This document shows, piece after piece, positions 16,400 to 25,014 of a DNA stretch of 64,000 nt. Below the pieces are notes generated by a model. It had not been told where the DNA came from. It worked only from the letters and a program-made list of their open reading frames with translations, and searched no databases. The position numbers were made by a program, and so were the translations under genes. The stretch covers positions 310,001 to 374,000 of the forward strand of contig CAXUJK010000002.1 in the NCBI GenBank assembly GCA_964251385.1. Reading direction: 5' to 3'. Positions within the stretch are counted from its first letter, which is position 1; each line of letters starts with the position of its first letter. Source of the DNA: CADCVW01 sp964251385. Its GTDB lineage: Bacteria; Pseudomonadota; Alphaproteobacteria; Sphingomonadales; Sphingomonadaceae.

Positions 16400-17422
16400 A
16401 TGATCCCATTCTCCATCCTCGACCTCGCCCCCATCGTCGAAGGGCGGGACGCGGGCGCCGCGCTGCGCAATGCGCGCGCACTCGCGCAGGCGGGGGAGCG
16501 GCTGGGCTACAACCGCTTCTGGATGGCCGAACATCATTCGATGCCGGGGATCGCCAGCGCGGCGACATCGGTCGCGCTTGGATTCGTCGCGGAAGGGACG
16601 TCCACGATCCGCATCGGCGCGGGCGGGGTGATGCTTCCCAATCATTCGCCGCTGCAGATCGCCGAACAGTTCGGCACGCTCGAAAGCCTGTATCCGGGGC
16701 GAGTGGATCTGGGGCTGGGCCGTGCGCCGGGAACGGACCAGGCCGCGGCCTATGCCATGCGCCGCAACCTGCAGTCGGACGCGAACCAGTTTCCGCGCGA
16801 TGTCGTCGAATTGATGGATTATCTGGAGCCGTATGACGGCCTATCTTCTGCGCAAGGAGGGAGGCGGGTGCGCGCGGTGCCGGGCGAGGGGCTCCACATC
16901 CCCATCTGGATCCTGGGGTCGAGCACGTTCGGCGCGCAACTCGCCGCCATGCTGGGGTTGCCGTACGCGTTCGCCTCGCACTTCGCGCCCGTGCAAATGA
17001 CGGACGCGATCGCGGTCTATCGCGAGACGTTCCGGCCGTCGGCGCGGCTCGCCCGGCCGTACGTCATGCTCGGCTTCAACGCGTTCGCGGCCGACAGCGA
17101 CGAGGAAGGCGAGTTGCTCGCGACGTCCATGCAGCAGGCGTTCGTGGCGCTAAGGTCGGGAACACCGGGCAAGCTCAAAGCTCCGGTGCGCGGCTACGCC
17201 GACACGCTGCCCGCGGCGCACGCGGCGATGCTGGACGGCGTGCTGTCCTGTTCGGCGATCGGATCGCCCGCGACGGTTCGCAGCCGGATGGAGGAGTTCG
17301 TCGCACGCACCGGCGCGGACGAGCTGATGATCACGTCGCAGATCTACGATCACGATGCGCGCGTGCGCTCGTACGAGATCGTGGCGGGCTGTTTTGCCGC
17401 GGAGATGCGCGCGGCCGCTTGA
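16400..17422 (+). CDS. LLM-class flavin-dependent oxidoreductase
   Basis: The 340-residue protein matches bacterial luciferase-like monooxygenases of the MsnO8 type: FSILDLAPIVEG at the start, RFWMAEHHSMPGIASAAT, IRIGAGGVMLPNHSPL and the later VDLGLGRAPGTDQ. It would use reduced flavin and oxygen on an unknown substrate. The ATG at MIPFSIL was preferred to a TTG seven codons upstream because homologues begin there. It diverges from the alcohol dehydrogenase across about 155 bases, which must contain both promoters. A small gene follows closely. Confidence 0.88.
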   Translation: MIPFSILDLAPIVEGRDAGAALRNARALAQAGERLGYNRFWMAEHHSMPGIASAATSVALGFVAEGTSTIRIGAGGVMLPNHSPLQIAEQFGTLESLYPGRVDLGLGRAPGTDQAAAYAMRRNLQSDANQFPRDVVELMDYLEPYDGLSSAQGGRRVRAVPGEGLHIPIWILGSSTFGAQLAAMLGLPYAFASHFAPVQMTDAIAVYRETFRPSARLARPYVMLGFNAFAADSDEEGELLATSMQQAFVALRSGTPGKLKAPVRGYADTLPAAHAAMLDGVLSCSAIGSPATVRSRMEEFVARTGADELMITSQIYDHDARVRSYEIVAGCFAAEMRAAA

Positions 17423-17434
17423 GGAGACGAATAG

Positions 17435-17683
17435 GTGAGCGACGCAGTGGACATCGGGTTGAAGCGGACCGCCGAATTGTCCGCGATCTTCATGATCGGC
17501 AACGGGCTCGTGGGACTGGTACAGCCCGAACGGCATCTGGACCTCTGGACTTCGGACGTTCCCGCGATCGACGCCTTCGTAAAGAAGGACCGGGAGCGTA
17601 CCCCGGCGACCCGTCGGATGTTCGCGCTGCTTCAGGTCGGGGCGGGGCTGCTGCTCGCGTCGCAGCTTCGTCCGAAGCGATGA
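17435..17683 (+). CDS. Small hypothetical membrane-associated protein
   Basis: The 82-residue product begins at GTG with GAGGAG in the upstream sequence. It has two moderately hydrophobic stretches, one near residues 15-30 (LSAIFMIGNGLVGLVQP) and one near the C-terminus (MFALLQVGAGLLLASQL), so it may span or touch the membrane. No family is recognised. It lies just after the flavin monooxygenase gene and is probably in the same transcript. Confidence 0.6.
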   Translation: MSDAVDIGLKRTAELSAIFMIGNGLVGLVQPERHLDLWTSDVPAIDAFVKKDRERTPATRRMFALLQVGAGLLLASQLRPKR

Positions 17684-17721
17684 CCTAGCCCGCGCGCGCG
17701 GTTTCCGCTACACGCCCGCGC

Positions 17722-19614
17722 ATGCTCAACTTCACCGGCATCACCGTGCGCCTCGGCGGCCGCACGATCCTCGACCGCGCCACCGCCGCGTTGCCGCCGG
17801 GCGCGCATGTCGGCCTGATCGGGCGCAACGGCGCGGGCAAGTCGACGCTGATGAAGATCGTCGCGGCCATGGGCGAGCCCGACGAGGGCAGCGTCGAGAT
17901 GCCGCGCGGGTCGCGCATCGGCTACATCGCGCAGGAAGCGCCGACGGGAACGCAGACGCCGATCGAAGCCGTGCTCGCGGCGGACGTGGAGCGCGCCGCG
18001 CTGCTCGCGGAAAGCGACGTGATCGCGCACGATCCGGAGGGCGACATGGATCGCATCGGCGAGATCTACGAACGGCTGGAGGCGATCGACGCGCACTCCG
18101 CGCCGGCACGCGCCGCGCGCATCCTGGCGGGCCTCGGGTTCGACGAGGACGCGCAGGGGCGTCCGCTCGACAGCTTTTCGGGCGGGTGGAAGATGCGGGT
18201 CGCGTTGGCGGCTCTGCTGTTCTCGCAGCCGGACCTGCTACTGCTCGACGAGCCGTCCAACCATCTCGATCTCGAAGCGACGTTGTGGCTCGAGAACTTC
18301 CTCAAGGCCTACGCCAAGACGATGGTCGTCATCAGTCACGAGCGCGACCTGCTCAACAACGTCGTCGACCACATCCTGCACCTGGAGGGCGGGCAGACAA
18401 CCTTGTATGCGGGCGGCTACGACGCGTTCGAGCGGCAGCGGGCGGAGCGCGCCGCGCAGATCGCGTCGGCGCAGGCCGCGCAGGCGGCGCAGCGGGCCAA
18501 GCTCCAGGATTTCGTCGCGCGCAACTCGGCGCGGGCGAGCACGGCCAAGCAGGCGCAGAGCCGTGCCAAGGCGCTGGCCAAGATGCAGCCGATCGCATCG
18601 ATGGCGGAAGACCCGAGCCTCGCGTTCGATTTCCCGTCGCCTGCGGAGCTGAAGCCCCCGCTCGTCACGCTAGACATGGCCGCGGTCGGGTACACCGAAG
18701 GGTCGCCGATCCTGACCAGATTGAACCTGCGGCTCGACCCGCAAGACCGGGTGGCGCTGCTCGGACGCAACGGCAACGGCAAGACGACGCTGGCGCGGCT
18801 GCTCGCGGCGCAGCTGCCCGCGATGGACGGGCAGATCGCGGTCAGCGGCAAGATGCGTGTCGGCTATTTCACGCAGTACCAGGTCGAGGAGTTGGACGGC
18901 GCCGACACGCCGTTCGAGCATATGAGCCGGTTGATGAAGGGGGCCACGCCCGCCGCCGTGCGCGGGCAGCTGGGGCGGTTCGGCTTTTCCGGTCCCAAGG
19001 CGCTGACCAAGGTCGCCAAACTGTCGGGCGGCGAGCGCGCGCGGCTCGCCTTGGCGTTGATCACGCGCGAGGCGCCGCACATGCTCATCCTCGACGAGCC
19101 GACCAACCATCTCGACGTCGATTCCCGCGAAGCGCTGGTGCAGGCGTTGAACGAGTACGAAGGCGCGGTGGTGCTCGTCAGCCACGACCGGCACATGCTC
19201 GAACTGACCGCCGACCGCCTTGTGCTCGTCGACGAAGGAACGGCGAAGGAATATGTCGGCACGCTCGACGACTACACCGATCTGATCCTCGGCAAGAACC
19301 AGCCCAAGGCCGCGAACGATGCGGGGAGCGGCGGGAACAAGAAAGCGCGCAAGGCGGCGGCGGAAGCGCGGCGGGCGAGTTCGGCACTGAGCGAGGCGGT
19401 CAAGGCGGCGGAAGCGGAAGTGGTCCGGCTGACCGCCCGGCGGTCGACGATCGATCGCGCGTTGTTCGATCCGGCGAGCGCGGACCCGCAAGACCGGACG
19501 CGCACGGCGGGGGACCTGATGCGGCTGAGGGGAGTGGTGGAGCGGGAGCTTGAAGCGGCGGAGGCGACGTGGATGCAGGCCAGCCAGGGGCTGGAGGAAG
19601 CGCTCGCGGCTTAA
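17722..19614 (+). CDS. ABC-F family ATPase
   Basis: This 630-residue cytosolic protein has two ATPase domains and no membrane segments. Domain 1 shows Walker A GRNGAGKST, signature FSGGWKMR and DEPSNHLD. Domain 2 shows GRNGNGKTT, LSGGERAR and DEPTNHLD. The linker (about residues 240-300) is rich in Gln, Arg and Ala. A C-terminal extension after residue 530 is rich in Ala, Glu and Arg and probably coiled, as in Uup. ABC-F proteins act on ribosomes or DNA structures. The layout resembles Uup/YheS more than antibiotic-resistance types. It converges on the SDR gene. Confidence 0.92.
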   Translation: MLNFTGITVRLGGRTILDRATAALPPGAHVGLIGRNGAGKSTLMKIVAAMGEPDEGSVEMPRGSRIGYIAQEAPTGTQTPIEAVLAADVERAALLAESDVIAHDPEGDMDRIGEIYERLEAIDAHSAPARAARILAGLGFDEDAQGRPLDSFSGGWKMRVALAALLFSQPDLLLLDEPSNHLDLEATLWLENFLKAYAKTMVVISHERDLLNNVVDHILHLEGGQTTLYAGGYDAFERQRAERAAQIASAQAAQAAQRAKLQDFVARNSARASTAKQAQSRAKALAKMQPIASMAEDPSLAFDFPSPAELKPPLVTLDMAAVGYTEGSPILTRLNLRLDPQDRVALLGRNGNGKTTLARLLAAQLPAMDGQIAVSGKMRVGYFTQYQVEELDGADTPFEHMSRLMKGATPAAVRGQLGRFGFSGPKALTKVAKLSGGERARLALALITREAPHMLILDEPTNHLDVDSREALVQALNEYEGAVVLVSHDRHMLELTADRLVLVDEGTAKEYVGTLDDYTDLILGKNQPKAANDAGSGGNKKARKAAAEARRASSALSEAVKAAEAEVVRLTARRSTIDRALFDPASADPQDRTRTAGDLMRLRGVVERELEAAEATWMQASQGLEEALAA

Positions 19615-19666
19615 GACCTCTCGAGCTGAGTTGGGTGAGCTGATCACAACGCTTTTTAGTTCTCCG

Positions 19667-19684
19667 GCGAAGGCCGGGGCACTT
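19667..19684. repeat. Half-site of the CCGGCGAAGGCCGG intergenic repeat
   Basis: The stretch TCCGGCGAAGGCCGGGG between convergent genes matches the arm of the inverted repeat near 39.5 kb. It is a single arm here. Confidence 0.6.
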
Positions 19685-19688
19685 CAAG

Positions 19689-20687
19689 CTAAGCCCGCTT
19701 GCCGCCCCCGTGCGAGCCGTAAACTTCCCCGCTCGCATAGCTTCCGTCGTCGGCGGCCAATTGCACGTAGATCGACGCGAGTTCCGCGGGCTGGCCCGGA
19801 CGACCCAGCGCGCTGTCACCGCCGAAGTTCTGCAGCTTCTCCTGCGTCGCGCCGCCTGACACCTGCAGCGGCGTCCAGATCGGGCCCGGCGCGACCGCAT
19901 TGACCCGGATGCCGCGCGGTCCCAACTGCTTTGCGAGCGATTTGATGAAGTTGACGTTGGCCGCCTTGGTCAGCGCGTACTGAACGAGGTCGGCGGACGG
20001 GTTTTCCGCCTGTTCGGACGCTGTGACGATGATCGTCGATCCCGGACCCATGGACGGCAGCGCCGCCTTGGCCATCCAGAACGGCGCGTAGACGTTGACC
20101 TTCATCGTGAAGTCGAACTCGTCGGCCGTGACGTCCTCCAGACGCGCGATCGCCTGCTGGCGCGCGGCGTTGAGCACGAGGATGTCGAGCCCGCCCAACT
20201 CGCGCACGGCGCGTGCGACCGCCTGGTTGCAGAAGCGTTCGGTGCGCAGATCACCGGGGATGGCGACGGCCCGGCGGCCGGCGGCGCGGATCAACTGCAC
20301 GACCTCGCGCGCGTCCGGCTCCTCGGCGGGCAAGTAGTTGATCGCGACGTCCGCGCCTTCGCGGGCATAGGCGATCGCCGCCGCGCGGCCCATGCCGCTG
20401 TCGCCGCCGGTGATCAGCGCCTTGCGTCCGGCCAGGCGTCCGGAGCCGCGATAGCTCGCCTCGCCGTGGTCGGGGCGCGGGACCATGTCGCGGGCTAGGC
20501 CGGGCCATTCCTGCCGCTGGCGCTGGAACGGCGGCTGCGGATGCTTGGTGCGCACGTCGCTACGGGCGGGTGCGCGGGGTGCAGGCGCCCCCTGCGCGGC
20601 CATCGCCGGTGCAGCGAGCGTTGCGGCGGCACCGATCGCGGCACCGCCGACGACCTGCCTGCGGGTGATGGGGATTTCGTCTGCCAT
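19689..20687 (-). CDS. Short-chain dehydrogenase/reductase with a Tat signal
   Basis: The 332-residue protein has a twin-arginine motif (ITRRQVVGGAAIGAA), a hydrophobic stretch and an AMAAQ cleavage region. After a Pro-rich spacer comes a complete SDR fold: TGGDSGMGRA for cofactor, LNAA, catalytic Ser in TASEQ and the YALTK pair. The C-terminus ends in GSHGGGKRA. It resembles YghA/YhdF-type SDRs, which reduce aldehydes or ketones with NAD(P)H. Tat export would carry the folded, cofactor-loaded enzyme to the periplasm, which is unusual for this family. A degenerate stress-type promoter may exist upstream, but I do not rely on it. Confidence 0.88.
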   Translation of the reverse strand: MADEIPITRRQVVGGAAIGAAATLAAPAMAAQGAPAPRAPARSDVRTKHPQPPFQRQRQEWPGLARDMVPRPDHGEASYRGSGRLAGRKALITGGDSGMGRAAAIAYAREGADVAINYLPAEEPDAREVVQLIRAAGRRAVAIPGDLRTERFCNQAVARAVRELGGLDILVLNAARQQAIARLEDVTADEFDFTMKVNVYAPFWMAKAALPSMGPGSTIIVTASEQAENPSADLVQYALTKAANVNFIKSLAKQLGPRGIRVNAVAPGPIWTPLQVSGGATQEKLQNFGGDSALGRPGQPAELASIYVQLAADDGSYASGEVYGSHGGGKRA

Positions 20688-20795
20688 GAGCTTGTCTTCT
20701 TGCTATGAAGTTGCACCGAACAACCCATTTTGCGTGTGTTGGTTCACTGTTCGCCAACGCACGGAGCGCGACCGCGGAATGATCGTTGGGCGCGC

Positions 20796-21866
20796 ATGAT
20801 CGAAACTCTTGAGAATGCGGCGGACCCGCGGGCGGAAGCGGGCAGGCTGTTCGGGCAAGCGGCGGCGGCGTTCGACCGGACCCGGCCCGTGCTGATCTTG
20901 GGCCATTTCGACGCGGACGGGCTGTCCGCCTTGGCGATCCTGGCACGCGCGCTCGAACGTAGTGGGCAATCGTGCGAAATCCGGCTCGTGGGCAAGGGCG
21001 AGAACCCGTGGAGCGCCGAGCTGCGCGCGGAGCTTGCGGCACGCGCGCCCGGCGGGTTGATCGTCACCGATCTGGGCGTGCGCGATGGCGCATTGCTGCC
21101 CGGCACGCCGACCGTGCTGATCGACCACCATGTCCCCACGGGCACGCCCGGCGACGCGGTCGTGATCAGCGGCAACGGGTGCGTACCGGAGCCCACCTCC
21201 GCGCTGCTCGCTTTCTGGTGCGCGCGGGCGATCGGGGAGGCGGACGACCTGTTGTGGCTCGCGGGACTGGGCCTGATCGGCGACATGGCGGAAGAAGCCG
21301 GCTTTCCCGAGATGGTCGAGGCGCAGAACCTTCATGGTAAGACGGCGTTGCGCAATGCCGTGTCTCTGATCAACGCGCCCCGACGCGCGGCCGCAGCCGA
21401 TGCGACTCCCGCTTTGGCGCTGCTGATGAAGGGCGAGAGCCCCAAGGACGTGACGTCCGGCATCCATCCGGAAACCGCCGAGCTCCTTGCCGCGAAGGCC
21501 GAGGTCAGGGACGCTCTTGACGTCGCCAAGCGCATCGGGCCCAAGGTGCGCGGCGACGTGGCGCTGATCCGCTTCCATTCGCCTTGCCAGATCCACCCTC
21601 TGATCGCGCAGCAATGGCGCGGGCGGCTCCGCGACAAGGTCGTGCTCGCCGCAAACACGGGCTACCGACCCGGCTGGGTCCACTTCGCCGTGCGCACAGC
21701 GTCGGGGACGAACTTGATCGAGTTTCTCGCCGATCGCCGCCCCGCCGGTGCAGACGAGAATTACGGCAACGGACACATCCAGGCGACGGGCGGCGCGCTC
21801 CGCCCCGGCGACTGGAACGCGTTCGTCACGACGCTCGGCTATCCTGAGGAACGCATACCCGCATGA
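20796..21866 (+). CDS. DHH-family phosphoesterase
   Basis: This 356-residue protein carries the DHH motifs GHFDADG (H37, D39, D41), VTDLG and IDHH (D110-H111-H112), which bind two metal ions. A C-terminal DHHA1-like part has the motif YGNGHIQATGG. The family includes RecJ exonuclease, nanoRNases and cyclic dinucleotide phosphodiesterases. It is shorter than RecJ, so a single-strand-specific exonuclease or oligonucleotidase is the fair guess. Its stop overlaps the ATG of the UV-damage endonuclease gene as ATGA. I chose the ATG giving MIETLENAADP, since the upstream in-frame residues look non-coding. Confidence 0.85.
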   Translation: MIETLENAADPRAEAGRLFGQAAAAFDRTRPVLILGHFDADGLSALAILARALERSGQSCEIRLVGKGENPWSAELRAELAARAPGGLIVTDLGVRDGALLPGTPTVLIDHHVPTGTPGDAVVISGNGCVPEPTSALLAFWCARAIGEADDLLWLAGLGLIGDMAEEAGFPEMVEAQNLHGKTALRNAVSLINAPRRAAAADATPALALLMKGESPKDVTSGIHPETAELLAAKAEVRDALDVAKRIGPKVRGDVALIRFHSPCQIHPLIAQQWRGRLRDKVVLAANTGYRPGWVHFAVRTASGTNLIEFLADRRPAGADENYGNGHIQATGGALRPGDWNAFVTTLGYPEERIPA

Positions 21867-23053
21867 ACCACGCTCCCACCACATCCGGACGCCCGCTTCG
21901 CCTGGGTTTTCCCGTCAAGGTCATGGGCCGGCCCGGGATGAAGAGCGGCGACACCCGCCGCTGGCAGCAAGGGCCGCACCTCAAGACGTCGCTCGAGCAT
22001 GTCGACGCCATCTTCGACTATTTGCGGAGCGTCGGCCTCGACATGTACCGGTTCTCGTCGGACCTCGCGCCCTACGCGACGCACCCCGACATGCCGCAGT
22101 TCCACAACATGGTCGCGGAGTCGGACGCGGAGCTGCGCGCGATCGGGGCCAAGGCGCGCGCGCTCGACATCCGCGTGTCGTTCCACCCCTCGCAATACGT
22201 GCTGCTCAACAGCCCCAACCCGGAGCTGACGCGCAAGAGCATCTGGGACCTGTCGAACCAGGCGGAGATCCTCGACCGCATGGACGCGGGGCCGGAGGCC
22301 GTGCTCGTGACGCATGTCGGCGGCGTGTACGACGACAAGGATGCCGCGCGGGCGAGATGGATCGACGGGTACGCGCAATGCCCGGAGCACGTCCGCAAAC
22401 GTCTGGTGCTCGAAAACGACGACATCCGCTTCTCGGCCGCCGACGTGCTGTGGATCCACGAACGCACGGGCGTGCGGCTGATCTTCGACTACCAGCATTT
22501 CTGGTGCCTCAACCCGGAAGGGTTGGACATGCGCGACACGCTCGAGAAGTTCCTGGCGAGCTGGGGCGACCCAAGCTCGAGAGGATGGGCCCGTCCCAAG
22601 ATTCACTTCTCCTCGCCGCGCACCGAGCTGCGCGAGGTCAAGCGCGCGATCAAGCCAGCGGCGCGCGCCGCGGCCAAGGCGGGCAAGGCCAAGCCGAAGA
22701 AGGGCGAGCTGTTGAAAACACCCGTGAAGGCGGGGGCCCGCATAAAGACCGTGCTGCTGCCGCCGATCTGGACCGGGCATTCAGACTTCACCAACCCGTT
22801 CGAGTTCGCGACGTTCATGCGCATGGCGCACGGGCTCGACTTCGACGTCATGATGGAGGGCAAGTCCAAGGACATCAGCTTGTTGAAGCTCCGCCCCGAC
22901 CTGCTCCGCTTCGCACCTGACGTCGCCGCGCGTTTCGGCATCTTTCCGGAGGCCGCGGCTAAGCTCGCCGCCGACGAGCGCAAGCTGGAGGAAGGAGTCG
23001 CCGCCGAAAGCGAGCCGGACGTCGACGAGGGCCTGGCGATCGCCGCCGAGTAG
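21863..23053 (+). CDS. uvsE: UV-damage endonuclease, UvsE/UVDE type
   Basis: The 396-residue protein has the UVDE TIM-barrel signatures RLGFPVKVMG, YRFSSDLAP, SFHPSQYVLLNSP, VTHVGGVYDDK, LVLENDD and FDYQHF. These supply the metal-binding His, Glu and Asp residues. UVDE nicks DNA 5' to pyrimidine dimers and other lesions, starting an excision repair path apart from UvrABC. Homologues are usually about 300 residues. This one has an Ala/Lys-rich insert near residues 265-295 (KPAARAAAKAGKAKPKK) and an acidic tail. The overlap with the DHH gene suggests that the two products act on the same lesions. Confidence 0.88.
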   Translation: MNHAPTTSGRPLRLGFPVKVMGRPGMKSGDTRRWQQGPHLKTSLEHVDAIFDYLRSVGLDMYRFSSDLAPYATHPDMPQFHNMVAESDAELRAIGAKARALDIRVSFHPSQYVLLNSPNPELTRKSIWDLSNQAEILDRMDAGPEAVLVTHVGGVYDDKDAARARWIDGYAQCPEHVRKRLVLENDDIRFSAADVLWIHERTGVRLIFDYQHFWCLNPEGLDMRDTLEKFLASWGDPSSRGWARPKIHFSSPRTELREVKRAIKPAARAAAKAGKAKPKKGELLKTPVKAGARIKTVLLPPIWTGHSDFTNPFEFATFMRMAHGLDFDVMMEGKSKDISLLKLRPDLLRFAPDVAARFGIFPEAAAKLAADERKLEEGVAAESEPDVDEGLAIAAE

Positions 23054-23074
23054 CCGCCGAGTAGCCGCCGAGTA
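23042..23074 (+). repeat. Three tandem copies of an 11-base unit over a stop codon
   Basis: GCCGCCGAGTA occurs three times in a row at the end of the uvsE gene. Because 11 is not a multiple of three, each copy brings a TAG in another frame and the first copy supplies the real stop. Confidence 0.85.
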
Positions 23075-23138
23075 GCGGCCTAGAACAAGATTGTTGTCAG
23101 GTTCAAAAGGGCGGCGTGGTTCGGCGTGATCGTGGGCG

Positions 23139-23795
23139 TCATCCGGCTGCTGCGGCCTGCGGCGGCGCGTACGCGCGCATGAACAGGTCGATCCCGCGGC
23201 GCACGCGCGCGTCGATCTCGGCGTTGGTAGGGGCGGGCAGATGGCTCATGCCGAGTTCCTTGGGCCAGAAACCCTGCCACAAGGCGACGAGGTCCTCGGC
23301 GGCGCGATGCGGATCGTCGACCGCGATCTCCCCTCTATCCTGACCGGCCGCGATCAGGCCGGCAAGCTTGTTGCGGCAATAATAGGGCCCGGCGGCGAAG
23401 AAGCGATCGACCAGCGCGGGGTGGCGCGCCGCCTCCCCCGCGAGCGCGCGGTCGAACGCGACGATCTCGTCCGAGAACAGGAAGCGCAGCAGGGGCACGC
23501 CCATCGCGTGCAGGCTTTCGGGCAGCGAGCACCCGCGCGGGTTGGCGAGCAGGAACGCCTGCTCCATGCGGCTCGCCTCGGCGCGGACGCAGGCTTCGAA
23601 CAAGGTCGTCTTATCGCCGAAATGGCCGTAGACCGTGACCTTCGATACGCCCGCCGCGGCCGCGATGTCCTCGATCGTCGTCGCCTCGATTCCGCGCGTG
23701 AAGAAGAGCGTCCTTCCCGCGGCGAGGATGAGGTCGCGCTTGGCCGCGTCCCTGCGACGTGCGCGGGCGGGCGGTGGAGCGGAATGCGAAGCCAT
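23139..23795 (-). CDS. TetR/AcrR-family repressor
   Basis: This 218-residue regulator has a typical N-terminal helix-turn-helix: RDLILAAGRTLFFTRGIEAT, then IEDIAAAAGVSKVTVYGHFG. The C-terminal part fits the AefR-like group that senses hydrophobic ligands. The ATG giving MASHSAPPP has AGGAG six bases upstream and was preferred to a longer frame. It diverges from a four-gene export operon with a perfect operator-like palindrome between them, so it most likely represses both itself and the exporter. Confidence 0.9.
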   Translation of the reverse strand: MASHSAPPPARARRRDAAKRDLILAAGRTLFFTRGIEATTIEDIAAAAGVSKVTVYGHFGDKTTLFEACVRAEASRMEQAFLLANPRGCSLPESLHAMGVPLLRFLFSDEIVAFDRALAGEAARHPALVDRFFAAGPYYCRNKLAGLIAAGQDRGEIAVDDPHRAAEDLVALWQGFWPKELGMSHLPAPTNAEIDARVRRGIDLFMRAYAPPQAAAAG

Positions 23796-23829
23796 GACCG
23801 CTCCTAGCATGACATTCCGGCATGTCCAC

Positions 23830-23853
23830 AAACTGAACGTTGACGTTCAGTTT
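23830..23853. promoter_or_regulatory. TetR-type operator palindrome
   Basis: Arms AAACTGAACGT and ACGTTCAGTTT are exact reverse complements around two bases. The site lies between the divergent TetR gene and the exporter genes, about 20 bases before the permease GTG. Length and symmetry fit a TetR dimer site. Confidence 0.8.
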
Positions 23854-23874
23854 AAAGCGGCGTAACCGAGCGGG

Positions 23875-25014
23875 GTGACCTGGATCGCCATCCGCATGCT
23901 GACCGGCGACACGGCCAAGTTCTTCGGCCTGGTGTTCGGGGTCGCCTTCTCGACGCTGCTCATCGCGCAGCAGCTGACGATCTTCGTCAACCTGCTCGAA
24001 CGCGGCGCGGCGCAGGTGCACAACGTGCCGTCCGCCGATATATGGGTCATGGACCCGTCGAGCCGCACCGCCGAGGTCAGCGTGCCGATGGCCTCGACCG
24101 ACCTTTATCGCGTGCGCGGCATTTCCGGGGTGTCCTGGGCGGTGCCGCTGATCATCGCCAACGCGGTGGTGCGCACCGCCGAAGGCAAGGTCGAGGGCGT
24201 CAGCGTCATCGGCGTCGACAACGAATCGCTGATCGGCCTGCCGCGCACGATGCTGACGGGCACGCGCGAGGACCTGACCGGCCCGGACGCGATTTTCGTG
24301 GATGGCGTCGGCGCGAGAAAGCTGTTCCCGGACATCGCCGATCCGGTCGGCACGCGGCTGGAACTCAACGACCAGCGCGCGATCGTGCGCGGAACGGTCG
24401 ATGCGAACCCGTCCTTCACGAGCGGCGTGCTGCTCTACACGCGCTACGCCAACGCGCTGAACTTCGTGCCCGGCACGCGCAACCGCATGAGCTTCGTGCT
24501 GGTCCGCGCAGGCGACGGCGTCGATCCGGTCGCGCTCGCGCTGCGCATCGAGCGCGACACGGGGTTGAAGGCGCAGACCTCCGATGAATTCGCGCGCGAC
24601 GGCGTCGACTTCATCATCGAGAATACGGGCATCCCGATCAACTTCGGGATCACCGTCGCGCTCGGCTTCATCGTCGGCGTCGCGATCGTGGGGCTCACCT
24701 TTTCATTGTTCATCCGCGACAACATCAAGCAGTTCGGCGCGCTGAAAGCGATCGGAGTGACCAACGGGAAGCTGCGCGCCATGGTCGCGTCGCAGGCGGG
24801 GCTGGTCGGGTTCATCGGCTACGGCATCGGCGTCGTGCTCGCCGCGACCTTCATCTATGTCGGGTCGGCGAACGCGGACGAGTTCAAGGGTTTCTACTCG
24901 CCCTGGCAGATCCCCGTCGCGACCGCGGCGGTGGTCATGATCATGATCCTGATGACCGGATTCTTGTCATTGCGCACCGTCATCAAGACCGATCCGGCGG
25001 AGGTTTTCCGGTGA
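23875..25014 (+). CDS. ABC exporter permease, DevC/MacB-like
   Basis: The 379-residue protein has one N-terminal membrane helix (FFGLVFGVAFSTLLIAQ), a large periplasmic domain of about 220 residues and three C-terminal helices, the FtsX/MacB layout. The final VIKTDPAEVFR is typical of DevC proteins. It would form the channel with the following ATPase. The GTG start follows the operator closely, so the 5' leader must be short. Its end overlaps the ATPase gene as GTGA. Confidence 0.88.
   Translation: MTWIAIRMLTGDTAKFFGLVFGVAFSTLLIAQQLTIFVNLLERGAAQVHNVPSADIWVMDPSSRTAEVSVPMASTDLYRVRGISGVSWAVPLIIANAVVRTAEGKVEGVSVIGVDNESLIGLPRTMLTGTREDLTGPDAIFVDGVGARKLFPDIADPVGTRLELNDQRAIVRGTVDANPSFTSGVLLYTRYANALNFVPGTRNRMSFVLVRAGDGVDPVALALRIERDTGLKAQTSDEFARDGVDFIIENTGIPINFGITVALGFIVGVAIVGLTFSLFIRDNIKQFGALKAIGVTNGKLRAMVASQAGLVGFIGYGIGVVLAATFIYVGSANADEFKGFYSPWQIPVATAAVVMIMILMTGFLSLRTVIKTDPAEVFR

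Noticed and set aside
15309..16403. A 364-codon plus-strand frame
   Set aside because: It is the reverse of the zinc alcohol dehydrogenase gene, which has complete active-site motifs.
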